Positions 57,304 to 64,000 of a DNA stretch of 64,000 nt are shown one piece after another; positions within the stretch are counted from its first letter, which is position 1; each line of letters begins with the position of its first letter. The notes under the pieces were generated by a model that ran no database searches, was not told where the DNA came from, and was given only the letters and a program-made list of their open reading frames with translations. Source of the stretch: a virus; the IMG/VR virus record IMGVR_UViG_3300042898_000852, positions 1 to 64,000 of that record; one strand, written 5' to 3'. The position numbers and the translations under genes were made by a program.

Positions 57304-59973
57304 TTACTCAAAGTCAAACAATTTTGCAAATGTGTTATCACTGCGAGTTGAACTGATATCCCATTCCAAGACACCAATCAAGTTTTCTAGCTTTTCATCG
57401 ATGACTGCGTTTTCCATTTCAGCATCGTTGAAGGGCAAGTCTTTGAACCATTGAGGTAATCTCAGTTCATCTACCGGATAGGCCACTGATGTATACCCCA
57501 TTGGATTATCTTTGACCTTGCAGACAATGACTTTAGCACCGTCTGTAATGGCTACAGAGTATTTGTCATCCATCATACGTTTCAAAGTATTCCAGTTAAG
57601 ACTTGCTCGAACGTGTCCGGGCATGTTAGTCTTACCTGCTTTCTTTTCTTTGTCGCGATATTGAGAAATGTTATTGGCACGTTTTGGACTACCCTTCTCC
57701 CAACCCGGTCTAGTTTTAAATTCAGTGCGGAAGTTAGTGATATATTCTAACACTTCCTCCTTACCTGCACCGTTGAGCACTTTAGTAAGTACTTCACTAA
57801 GAAAATCTTGAATTACTACAGGAGTATCAGATCTTTTTAAATCAAGTCCCATTGCTTTGATTTTTCCAGGAGTACCCCCAGTGTCTGTTCTTTTTCCTTC
57901 TTTGTCGTAATAAAGGACTGCATATCTCTTCTTGGTGATGAATAGTCCTTTGGAAGCAACAATCTCGCGACCTGCTTTGATGACCTCTCCTCGAGACTTC
58001 GGGCAGTGAAAAGCATCTTGCATAAATTTTGGGAAAGTTCCATTGACAGTTTCTCCTATAGTATCATAAAGTTCAACAACTGATTCCTTACTCCAAGGAA
58101 TTGCTCCTTTCTCAATGTCCTTCTTTAACGTAGCATACGCTGAGAAGTAACAAGAGTCTGTGTCACCGTAAATGATTGCTTTGCCTATATGATCATTTTC
58201 TCCGGTGATAATTTCGTTTACTTTACCTGCCATGTGACGAGCAATGGCACGCCCTGTAAGTGTAGTCGACTGTCCAATTCGATTGTCAAAGAAACGGCAA
58301 CCTGGATTCAAAATAGCACCATACAGGCTGTTCAAGTTAATTTTCTTGACCAACTGACGTTTGTCCCAATATTCTTCTTCAATTTTATTACCGGCTGCAA
58401 TACAATCCTTTAACTTAGCCTGCATGTCTTTACGTTCAGCATACCACCGCTTGAGTAGTCCTGGAATGATACCTTCTTTCTCATAGGTAAAGATTGTACC
58501 GTTTGCTGAAAGCATCCAAGGCTGATTACTTTCAAAGATTAGATCATAGGCCTGTGCTGCACTTAGTGTATCTACTCCTCCATCTTCCCAATCAATAGTA
58601 ATTTCTCTTCCAACATTTCGTTCTAACACAGCGGAATATTCTAGTGAACCAAATACGCCTTCCCATGCTGATGCAAATGATTTACCTTTAGCAATTTCGG
58701 CAGCAATATAATCTTTAGTACCATCTTGACGCAGTTGTCCTACAATAGTTTCCGGACCCATGTTCAACGCTCTAATTGCAGAGGGATACAATGAATTAAT
58801 GTCTAATGAGCCAATCCACTCGTGAATGCCTTTTTTGGGATAAGCAACATAAGCACCAGCGGCTTGATTACTAAATCCTTCCTCTCGACTTATTCTATTA
58901 GGAACAATCATTCCGCGTTTGTGAGCTTCGTTGATAATGGCCTGCTCTGTAACAGCCACCGCACCCATTGTTGTTTGAAGTAGCACAGTACATTCATGAG
59001 CCAGTGTGTTAGCAAGGGCTAAGAACTTTAATTTCTTGTCCAACTTTTCCAATAGCATACAGTCTTGTCTATTGTATTCGATAAATCTACGGAAGTCATT
59101 GTTGTACAATTGATCAAGTGTGCCTTCGTAGACAGTTTTATTTTCTCCAATCTCCATCTCACCGATAGCATCTAATCGATATGTATGACGTTCTTCATAT
59201 GTGTATTTTCGATATAGTTCGAGACTGTCTAAGTGTACACGACCTATAAGATCATATGTAACCGCAGCCTTGCCATACTTTTCGTATTCACGTTTCTTGG
59301 GGAATTGATTCCATAAACAAAAACGTCTTGTATCTTCTTTACTGAGCACTTTGGTAACACGATTAACTGTATAAGGAATATCAAAGCCTTCTGAGTTCCA
59401 ACCACTCAGTACATCCGCATCTTGTATTAAATCCAAGAACATGTCTAACATATCTGCTTCGTTATCAAACAAATAAGTGTTAGGAAATTCTTCGACCTGC
59501 TTCTTAGCTTCTTCCATACTCAACGTTTTGGGCGGAATTGCCAAACAGATCATGGTCTGCATCCATTGTAGGTAGACAGCAATGGCAGTGATTGGCATAA
59601 ATGCATCTTCTGGTGATGCATAGCCACGTTCTGGATCAAAGTCTACCTCAATGTCAAAGAACGCTATGTTTAATTTTGGTGCGTCTTGATTGAGATAATG
59701 ATCTTCCAGGCAACGATATATGGGATTGATATCACTTTCAAACAGTTTTTTGTTTGAATGAATTGCAAGTTCTTTGCGATGTTCTTTGACATTTTTGGAA
59801 CTCACTCTTGAAAGAGGTTGTCCAAAAATACTTGTGAATTTACCCTTGGCGTCTGGGTAATAAAATATATGACGGGCAGGGTATTCTTTGTAATGCCGTT
59901 CGCCTTTATCATTGCGCTCAACAACATTGATGATATCCTGCTCTCGATTATAGAAAGCGTCTACGTAACTCAA
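57304..59973 (-). CDS. 43: DNA polymerase gp43 (family B)
   Basis: The replicative polymerase, 889 residues (T4: 898). Exonuclease motifs: AFFDIEVDF (D107, E109), NSEGFDIPYTV and EYNRQDCMLLE. Polymerase motifs: DINSLYPSAI (motif A, about 390), KKINLNSLYGAIL (motif B, about 545), IIYGDTDSCYFS (motif C, about 602) and the FITKKRYAVLY block. The C-terminus keeps a short hydrophobic-acidic peptide (NTFAKLFDFE), like the clamp-binding tail of T4 gp43. The start codon is TTG at 59973, with AGGAG seven bases upstream; the next in-frame ATG is far inside the exonuclease domain. Downstream of the DsbA-like and membrane protein genes. Confidence 0.96.
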   Translation of the reverse strand: MSYVDAFYNREQDIINVVERNDKGERHYKEYPARHIFYYPDAKGKFTSIFGQPLSRVSSKNVKEHRKELAIHSNKKLFESDINPIYRCLEDHYLNQDAPKLNIAFFDIEVDFDPERGYASPEDAFMPITAIAVYLQWMQTMICLAIPPKTLSMEEAKKQVEEFPNTYLFDNEADMLDMFLDLIQDADVLSGWNSEGFDIPYTVNRVTKVLSKEDTRRFCLWNQFPKKREYEKYGKAAVTYDLIGRVHLDSLELYRKYTYEERHTYRLDAIGEMEIGENKTVYEGTLDQLYNNDFRRFIEYNRQDCMLLEKLDKKLKFLALANTLAHECTVLLQTTMGAVAVTEQAIINEAHKRGMIVPNRISREEGFSNQAAGAYVAYPKKGIHEWIGSLDINSLYPSAIRALNMGPETIVGQLRQDGTKDYIAAEIAKGKSFASAWEGVFGSLEYSAVLERNVGREITIDWEDGGVDTLSAAQAYDLIFESNQPWMLSANGTIFTYEKEGIIPGLLKRWYAERKDMQAKLKDCIAAGNKIEEEYWDKRQLVKKINLNSLYGAILNPGCRFFDNRIGQSTTLTGRAIARHMAGKVNEIITGENDHIGKAIIYGDTDSCYFSAYATLKKDIEKGAIPWSKESVVELYDTIGETVNGTFPKFMQDAFHCPKSRGEVIKAGREIVASKGLFITKKRYAVLYYDKEGKRTDTGGTPGKIKAMGLDLKRSDTPVVIQDFLSEVLTKVLNGAGKEEVLEYITNFRTEFKTRPGWEKGSPKRANNISQYRDKEKKAGKTNMPGHVRASLNWNTLKRMMDDKYSVAITDGAKVIVCKVKDNPMGYTSVAYPVDELRLPQWFKDLPFNDAEMENAVIDEKLENLIGVLEWDISSTRSDNTFAKLFDFE

Positions 59974-60048
59974 ATTTTTCTCCTATGCAATTTACGGCTT
60001 GCAAATACCAGTGTGCGGATTATGGCCTCGCCTACCTTCTAACTTTAT

Positions 60049-60339
60049 TTAACTAATTAGCATCCGGACGAGTCCGACGGTGTCGATTGCGGTAAGCAAG
60101 ATATAATTAGCCAGCATACCAAAGGAACGACGACTATAAGCACACCAAGCGTATATAGCACAACCTGCAATCCAAATGGGGTACAAGACCAGAAGAGGAG
60201 GATTAGGCACGGTTGCGGCCATAGTGATAGAACAGCCAATAGATATAGCCCAAGCAAGGACCTCAAGACAAAAACGTACTCTATGACTTTTGTAGTCCTC
60301 TCGGATCCAGCTAAATGTTCCACCTAGTATCTCATTCAT
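60049..60339 (-). CDS. Small multi-span membrane protein
   Basis: 96 residues with three hydrophobic segments (VRFCLEVLAWAISIGCSITM, LLVLYPIWIAGCAIYAWCAY, MLANYILLTAIDTVGLVRML), separated by short loops. Similar short membrane proteins with 'PNPPLL.LYPIWIaGC.iY' are, as I recall, frequent in marine phages near replication genes. It might be a transporter subunit, holin-like or a membrane anchor; nothing decides. Its start overlaps the DsbA-like gene (ATGA). Confidence 0.62.
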   Translation of the reverse strand: MNEILGGTFSWIREDYKSHRVRFCLEVLAWAISIGCSITMAATVPNPPLLVLYPIWIAGCAIYAWCAYSRRSFGMLANYILLTAIDTVGLVRMLIS

Positions 60340-60599
60340 TCCGGTAGACGTTTAGTGACACCGAGAATCATTTCAATGTCATTCCATTCTTGTTCGTGGT
60401 CTTTCCAGTTGTCTTTGTGTGCAATTCGAATTGCCTTGTTTATGATACTGGGTTTGATCTGCAGTTCTTCTGCCACAGCTTTAACAGTTTCTTTAAGACC
60501 CTCTTGCAGATCTTCTAATTCACGAAGCACATTAGAACCTTCACTGATCAAACGTTCTAGTTTGGCTTTTTCTTCGGGACCGTACATTCTTGTTGACAT
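60336..60599 (-). CDS. DsbA-like double-stranded DNA-binding protein
   Basis: 87 residues, the size of T4 DsbA (89), which binds DNA near late promoters. The C-terminal half aligns in pattern with DsbA: KETVKAVAEELQIKPSIINK, AIRIAHKDNWKDHEQEWNDI, EMILGV. The 'AHKDN' motif corresponds to 'YHKDN' in T4. The N-terminal half is a charged helix (EEKAKLERLISEGSNVLREL). First gene downstream of an early-type promoter, co-transcribed with the membrane protein and gp43. Confidence 0.6.
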   Translation of the reverse strand: MSTRMYGPEEKAKLERLISEGSNVLRELEDLQEGLKETVKAVAEELQIKPSIINKAIRIAHKDNWKDHEQEWNDIEMILGVTKRLPE

Positions 60600-60618
60600 A
60601 ATTCTCTCCTATAGGACT

Positions 60619-60647
60619 ATTATATAGTCAAAGAAAAAGCCGGTCAA
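60619..60647 (-). promoter_or_regulatory. Sigma70-like promoter for the DsbA-like/gp43 operon, overlapping a terminator
   Basis: On the minus strand TTGACC (60642-60647) is followed after 17 bases by a perfect TATAAT (60619-60624), 19 bases before ATG 60599, with AGGAGA as ribosome-binding site. The -35 hexamer lies across the loop and second arm of the terminator hairpin of the upstream gene. Confidence 0.68.
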
Positions 60648-60662
60648 CTAATTGCCGGCTTT
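60636..60662 (-). terminator. Rho-independent terminator
   Basis: In the minus-strand transcript AAAGCCGG pairs with CCGGCTTT (8 bp, 11-base loop that can pair further as CAA/TTG) and is followed by TTCTTT. It ends the operon of probable virion genes before the replication operon. Confidence 0.8.
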
Positions 60663-60685
60663 ATGTTACCAAACGGCAAATCTAT

Positions 60686-62113
60686 TTAACTAGATCCGTC
60701 TCTGCTCATTCCGACTTGGCTCAAGATCATAATACTTAGTACGCCTGGAATAATTAACCAAGCTGGGCCACCGAAAATTCCTGCGATCGTTGCGGCTGCG
60801 CCTCCTAGTATTCCTGTTAAACTTGTAAGTTTTTCGCCCAAGGTTGCACTTGGATGCCAAGCATCGATGCCACCTAATGTTCCCATACCGCTCTTTGGAT
60901 CTTTTTTCTTCTGACCAAAGAAGTCACCAATTGGACCTTCTTCAATGGATTCACTAGCAGCTTCTGGTTTAACACCTAGTGCCTTAGAAATTGCTTTGAT
61001 ATTTGCTAATGTAAAATCGCTTTTATCTGCACGGTCTTTACCTAACACTTGTTTAGCAACTGATGCCATTTTATCTTTTTCTTCATCTGAAAGTTTTGGT
61101 GCTAGTTTAGACATCAGCATGCTTTTGACTTTGTCCATCGTGCCTTCATCTAAACGTGAGCGATTTTCAACTATTTTTTTTTTCGACTCGCTCAATACAT
61201 CATACATTTCAAATGCACCACCCATACGTTCGTAGACCATACCAGCATAAACATCAGCCTTCATGCCTTCGCCAATCTTGGTTTTAGCAACACGTTGTGC
61301 CCAAGCCCACAGTTGATTGTCTACGGGATCAATCTGTTGCTGGCCACCACTTTCAACAACCAGTGCCATCATTTCTTTGAATGATAGATTAGATTCAATT
61401 GATTCTTTAACGGTCTTCTTTTTTCCAAAGAATTTTTCTTGAGCAGCACTCATTCCCTTCTTGCCGGCTGGCTTGTTACCGCCTTTGTCAGCAACTGCCT
61501 TCTTCATTGGCTCTTTCTTGTCACCGTCTTTGTCCATGTCTAAGAAGTCTGGCTTAGCACCTTCGTCCATGATCTTGGACATCTTCTTTTTCTTATCTTC
61601 TTTTTTCTTCTTGGCCTCAGCGGCGCTTTCTTCTTTCTTGGCCTCAACCATCTTCATGAACTTGCTTTTGAATTGTGGCTCAATGCTTTCTACTTTCTTG
61701 CCATCTTTAACACGAGTCACTGAACCCTTGCCGTGTGCTTTTTCATAGTCCTTGCTGTCTTTGGCATGGGCTTTGTCTGCTGCCTTGTCGCCTTCCTTGT
61801 CTGCTGCACTTTGTGATTTAGCATTTGACTTAGGTTCAGTATGCGGGTCATCGCTGAAACGATTTGGATTTTGTTTATGCTTGGTTACGCCTTTTGTTGA
61901 ACGATCAATAGTTCCACCTGTAGACGATTTTTCTTCTTTTACATCTTCTTCTTTCTTCTTCTTGGCTTCAGCAACATAAGTTGTTTGGCCAGCTAGAACA
62001 CGAAGTTGCGCATCTTCGTTGAGCTGCACAGCTTTGTCTAGTACAGGGGCTGCAGGAGTTGTCGGTGGTGCTTCCATCCCGTCAAGTTTGCTGAGTATTG
62101 CTTTAAAGTCCAT
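60686..62113 (-). CDS. Lysine-rich virion-type protein with hydrophobic C-terminus
   Basis: 475 residues. The first 240 are disordered and very rich in Lys, Ala, Asp and Glu (VAEAKKKKEEDVKEEKSSTG, PDFLDMDKDGDKKEPMKKAV). The 'KpDFLDmDkDGdKkEPMkKA' phrase is one I associate with virion or head-internal proteins of marine T4-like phages. A helical middle follows (residues about 245-390), and residues 430-467 are hydrophobic (ILGGAAATIAGIFGGPAWLI). Codons 311-313 are a run of ten A on the coding strand. It probably belongs to the packaged proteins; several L/I-x-E sequences would suit a prohead protease. Confidence 0.6.
   Translation of the reverse strand: MDFKAILSKLDGMEAPPTTPAAPVLDKAVQLNEDAQLRVLAGQTTYVAEAKKKKEEDVKEEKSSTGGTIDRSTKGVTKHKQNPNRFSDDPHTEPKSNAKSQSAADKEGDKAADKAHAKDSKDYEKAHGKGSVTRVKDGKKVESIEPQFKSKFMKMVEAKKEESAAEAKKKKEDKKKKMSKIMDEGAKPDFLDMDKDGDKKEPMKKAVADKGGNKPAGKKGMSAAQEKFFGKKKTVKESIESNLSFKEMMALVVESGGQQQIDPVDNQLWAWAQRVAKTKIGEGMKADVYAGMVYERMGGAFEMYDVLSESKKKIVENRSRLDEGTMDKVKSMLMSKLAPKLSDEEKDKMASVAKQVLGKDRADKSDFTLANIKAISKALGVKPEAASESIEEGPIGDFFGQKKKDPKSGMGTLGGIDAWHPSATLGEKLTSLTGILGGAAATIAGIFGGPAWLIIPGVLSIMILSQVGMSRDGSS
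61174..61183 (-). repeat. A10 homopolymer within a coding sequence
   Basis: Ten consecutive A on the coding strand at codons 311-314 of the lysine-rich protein. One base more or one base less leads to a stop within three codons. Confidence 0.9.
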
Positions 62114-62114
62114 T

Positions 62115-62426
62115 TTAGTTTCCTTGATTTTTTCTGTTCTGCCACTGATCTTTGAGGCTTTGTTTTACTGAGTTTTGAATAGATTCTTCAAAATCTCGAG
62201 GTCCTGATTCAATTTGTCCAGCTGCCATTTTTTCATATTCCATATAGTGATATACGGAACTGATATAATCAGCAGCTTTGGTAATTTTTGATTGTACCCA
62301 TCCATCTAATTCGTCGTTTTCTCCGATCAGTTTAAACAATTTGGCAGAGTACTGATTGAGCTTATATAGCTCAGCTCTGGCCATTTTGGCTTCGTGATCG
62401 TCGACTGGTTGTTTTTCTAGGTCCAT
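62115..62426 (-). CDS. Small helical virion-type protein
   Basis: 103 residues, mostly helix: DDHEAKMARAELYKLNQYSA, KLFKLIGENDELDGWVQSKI, TKAADYISSVYHYMEYEKMA. The combination 'dHEakMa..el.k...ya.kl...i...ddLdgWvqsKItkA.DYissVyhYm' is one I associate with structural or assembly genes of marine T4-like phages. It has a late octamer ending five bases before its ATG and no clear ribosome-binding site. Function unknown. Confidence 0.62.
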   Translation of the reverse strand: MDLEKQPVDDHEAKMARAELYKLNQYSAKLFKLIGENDELDGWVQSKITKAADYISSVYHYMEYEKMAAGQIESGPRDFEESIQNSVKQSLKDQWQNRKNQGN

Positions 62427-62431
62427 AAATG

Positions 62432-62439
62432 TATTTATC
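62432..62439 (-). promoter_or_regulatory. Late promoter octamer (GATAAATA), five bases before an ATG
   Basis: The minus strand reads GATAAATA, then five bases, then ATG 62426. If initiation is six bases after the octamer, the A of this ATG is the first transcribed base. Confidence 0.58.
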
Positions 62440-62617
62440 TTCTTATAATAGATTCGCTGGGAGACTTACGTTTTCTTTTTGCAGTGTTATTTTGTTTATA
62501 ACTGCCGCCAAATAGTGTGCCTACAGCTGAACCCGTGCCACCTTTAATAAACGTGGCTCCCATACCAGCACTTGTAGCACCTGCTGTAGCTGTTTCCAAC
62601 AGTTCTTTAATCTTCAT
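62435..62617 (-). CDS. Small Gly/Ala-rich basic protein
   Basis: 60 residues: MKIKELLETATAGATSAGMG, ATFIKGGTGSAVGTLFGGSY, then a very basic tail (KQNNTAKRKRKSPSESIIRR). The head resembles the short 'MKI.EL.E' beginnings common to virion-associated proteins in marine T4-like phages, and the Gly/Ala section might insert in a membrane or assembly. It ends over the octamer of the next gene and has its own octamer five bases before its ATG. Confidence 0.58.
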   Translation of the reverse strand: MKIKELLETATAGATSAGMGATFIKGGTGSAVGTLFGGSYKQNNTAKRKRKSPSESIIRR

Positions 62618-62621
62618 ACTG

Positions 62622-62957
62622 TTATTTATTTTTCTTGGCGCGGCCTGCTTTCATGTTAGCTAACCAATGTGCTAGTTGCCCTTTACGCCCACCAGATTTA
62701 GCAGTTTTACGTAAACTACTTACTGATGCTTTAGTATTAATACCATGACGTTTAGAATCACCTTTATCTTGTGGATTCCGCCCGTCAGCAAAGTTTTCGT
62801 GCTCTACGCTTTCTCCGCCCCCACCATCGCCACCTTCACCTGAGTCTCCGCTGTAGCCAGCATAGTATCCATAGCCGCCGTACGGTCCCGGTCCGTAAGC
62901 AGCCCAACGGGGTCGCTTACGTTTTTTTCTTTCAATTATAAATTCTACAGCTCTCAT
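62622..62957 (-). CDS. Gly/Tyr-rich basic virion-type protein
   Basis: 111 residues. A basic start ([20 protein letters not shown]) is followed by a Gly/Tyr/Ser-rich section ([20 protein letters not shown]) and a basic C-terminus ([20 protein letters not shown]). Low complexity prevents assignment; similar '[14 protein letters not shown]' proteins accompany structural genes in marine phages as I remember. The stop codon region overlaps the octamer of the downstream gene, and the start overlaps the Fe-S gene by four bases. Confidence 0.58.
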   Translation of the reverse strand: MRAVEFIIERKKRKRPRWAAYGPGPYGGYGYYAGYSGDSGEGGDGGGGESVEHENFADGRNPQDKGDSKRHGINTKASVSSLRKTAKSGGRKGQLAHWLANMKAGRAKKNK

Positions 62958-63313
62958 TCGTGAAATTGATGATCGTCATGATAATTATCGGCTACAGAGA
63001 AACTTGAACCACAGCCACAGGATGTTTCTGCATTAGGATTACTAATACTAAATTGACTGCCTGATAGATCTTCTTTATAATCTATACTGGCACCCTGCAG
63101 ATATTGCATACTGGTAGCATCAACTAATACTTTAAAGTTACCTACAGGAAATTCGAAATCGTCTTCATTTTGTTCTTCGTCAAGAGTGAATCCGTAGCTC
63201 ATACCACTACATCCTCCACCCTGCACAAACGTACGAAGTTTAAGATTTGGGTTGCTTTCTTCAGCAAGAAGATCGGTAATTTTAGACTGAGCGTTTTCTG
63301 TAATTGTAATCAT
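62954..63313 (-). CDS. A-type iron-sulfur cluster carrier (ErpA/IscA/HesB-like)
   Basis: 119 residues. It is a clear HesB-family protein: [20 protein letters not shown] at the start, [17 protein letters not shown] with C35, the [20 protein letters not shown] core and [10 protein letters not shown] with C99 and C101, the three cysteines that hold the cluster in IscA and ErpA. It would deliver Fe-S clusters to host or phage enzymes; the two radical SAM proteins in this window are possible clients. An AGGAG ribosome-binding site precedes the ATG, and both ends overlap the neighbours by four bases. Confidence 0.88.
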   Translation of the reverse strand: MITITENAQSKITDLLAEESNPNLKLRTFVQGGGCSGMSYGFTLDEEQNEDDFEFPVGNFKVLVDATSMQYLQGASIDYKEDLSGSQFSISNPNAETSCGCGSSFSVADNYHDDHQFHE

Positions 63314-63510
63314 ATTGGTTTTTCTCCTGTTAGGTATGGCTTACTAAACCATAATTGAAACCATTCTTTTGTGCCTGGTTGAATATTATGTTTTTTCATT
63401 AGTTCGCCTTTTTCATTGCCTGTAATACTTATATTGCTGCCGTCGTAGAGTTGATAGCCTTTGAATTCATTAATGCCTGCTAATTTTTTAATATGTTCCA
63501 GCTCATCCAT
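63310..63510 (-). CDS. Small conserved phage protein
   Basis: 66 residues from ATG 63510, one base after the preceding stop; upstream codons overlap the previous gene. The sequence [20 protein letters not shown] and [20 protein letters not shown] looks conserved, with '[13 protein letters not shown]' as a typical small-phage-protein beginning. The C-terminal '[14 protein letters not shown].PYLTGEkPi' could be a short binding domain. Coupled to the Fe-S carrier by ATGA; function unknown. Confidence 0.6.
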   Translation of the reverse strand: MDELEHIKKLAGINEFKGYQLYDGSNISITGNEKGELMKKHNIQPGTKEWFQLWFSKPYLTGEKPI

Positions 63511-63511
63511 A

Positions 63512-64000
63512 TCACATTCCGCCGCCCACAAGGTCTCCTGGTTTAGCCGACTTATTTTTCTTAGCACCATCATTGCGCCACTGGCCTGCTGGTCCTTCCT
63601 TGTGTCCAATCTTGGCGCCAGCAAACATGGAACCCTCGCCGACCTTAGTATCCATTTGTTTTAATAGTTCTTGTGCCTTTTCAACACTAATCATATATCT
63701 ACCAAAGCGATCGGGATTGGCAGCCTTTTGTAGATACTGTTTACTAAATCCAGTCGGTGTCGCAGCCGCCGGTGCATCAGCCGCCGATTTATTGTCAGAT
63801 GGTGCGGTTACTGTTGCTGTGGGTTTAAATCCACCAGTGTAGCCACCTTGTCCATCGGGTGTAACTCTAGCATTAGCACTACCTGCACCAAATGCCATAG
63901 CCCCTGCAAGTCCAGCAGCAGCAGCACCTTGTTTAATTCCTTTCCAACTAACTTCATCTAAACTTTCTGTAGCTGTTTCGCCTGTAATAGAAACGGTCCA
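63512..64000 (-). CDS. Virion-type protein, C-terminal part (starts beyond the window)
   Basis: The frame is open from the window edge at 64000, so at least 34 codons precede the internal Met at 63898; the gene must begin outside. The visible part reads ETATESLDEVSWKGIKQGAA and AAAGLAGAMAFGAGSANARV, a hydrophobic Ala/Gly segment like a membrane or signal region, then a Pro/Thr/Ala-rich linker and QYLQKAANPDRFGRYMISVE, AQELLKQMDTKVGEGSMFAG. 'W..iK.G..aA.lAGamA.G..anARvtp' is found in several low-complexity virion proteins of marine phages. Function unknown. Confidence 0.6.
   Translation of the reverse strand, partial: WTVSITGETATESLDEVSWKGIKQGAAAAGLAGAMAFGAGSANARVTPDGQGGYTGGFKPTATVTAPSDNKSAADAPAAATPTGFSKQYLQKAANPDRFGRYMISVEKAQELLKQMDTKVGEGSMFAGAKIGHKEGPAGQWRNDGAKKNKSAKPGDLVGGGM

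Noticed and set aside
60046-60053. Minus-strand GTTAAATA as a late promoter before gp43
   Set aside because: gp43 is an early replication gene, the match is only six of eight, and the leader would be long; the upstream early promoter explains its transcription.
60683-60690. Minus-strand GTTAAATA at the end of the lysine-rich gene as a late promoter
   Set aside because: It overlaps the stop codon and is followed immediately by a terminator.
1-64000. tRNA genes, CRISPR arrays, insertion sequences, integrase or attachment sites
   Set aside because: No cloverleaf, regular direct repeat array, transposase or recombinase motif was found on reading both strands; the long antisense frames over structural genes are shadows of biased codons.

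Overview
The window is a contiguous stretch of a T4-like contractile-tailed phage (class Caudoviricetes). Its gene content and order most resemble the marine T4-like myoviruses that infect cyanobacteria and SAR11-type bacteria. Evidence: gp46/gp47 recombination nuclease, gp55 late sigma factor, gp43 DNA polymerase, an rnh-type 5' nuclease, baseplate proteins gp48/gp53/gp5/gp25/gp6, and octamers matching the T4 late promoter (TATAAATA and near variants) before many structural genes. The DNA is AT-rich and tightly packed, with many ATGA or TAATG overlaps. I see no tRNA, rRNA, CRISPR array, insertion sequence or integrase. The host cannot be fixed from this window; no photosynthesis genes are present here.

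Layout. (1) 1-2364, minus: gp46 (partial), gp47, gp55. (2) 2436-36121, plus: a long tail and baseplate block running gp48-like, gp53, a putative hub protein, gp5 spike, gp25, gp6, one 4896-residue giant virion protein, a small adapter-like protein, four tandem tail-fibre paralogues and two tandem smaller paralogues. (3) 36178-42076, plus: a translationally coupled cassette of four glycosyltransferase-like proteins plus two unknowns, then a radical SAM protein, with a perfect late-promoter octamer at its head. (4) 42128-57244, minus: small conserved phage genes mixed with nucleotide metabolism (dCMP deaminase, MazG-like fusion), an rnh-type nuclease, and a 7-deazaguanine set: FolE, a QueD-like protein, QueE and a TGT/DpdA-like transglycosylase; a GT-B glycosyltransferase and a sliding-clamp-like protein also lie here. 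(5) 57304-60599, minus: gp43, a small membrane protein and a DsbA-like DNA-binding protein. (6) 60686-64000, minus: probable virion or maturation proteins and an A-type Fe-S carrier; the last gene runs out of the window.

How it works together. gp43, the clamp-like protein, the 5' nuclease and gp46/47 would replicate and recombine the genome. gp55, perhaps helped by the DsbA-like protein, would switch on the late octamer promoters that drive tail, fibre and glycosyltransferase genes. FolE, QueD-like and QueE together make 7-carboxy-7-deazaguanine from GTP, and the DpdA-like enzyme could exchange a deazaguanine into phage DNA as protection from host nucleases. This DNA-modification island, the giant protein with an integrin-like propeller interrupted by sugar-binding-like modules, the late glycosyltransferase cassette, and late promoters placed so close to start codons that the transcripts would be leaderless are the most interesting items. 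All functional calls rest on motif reading by eye, without database searches.
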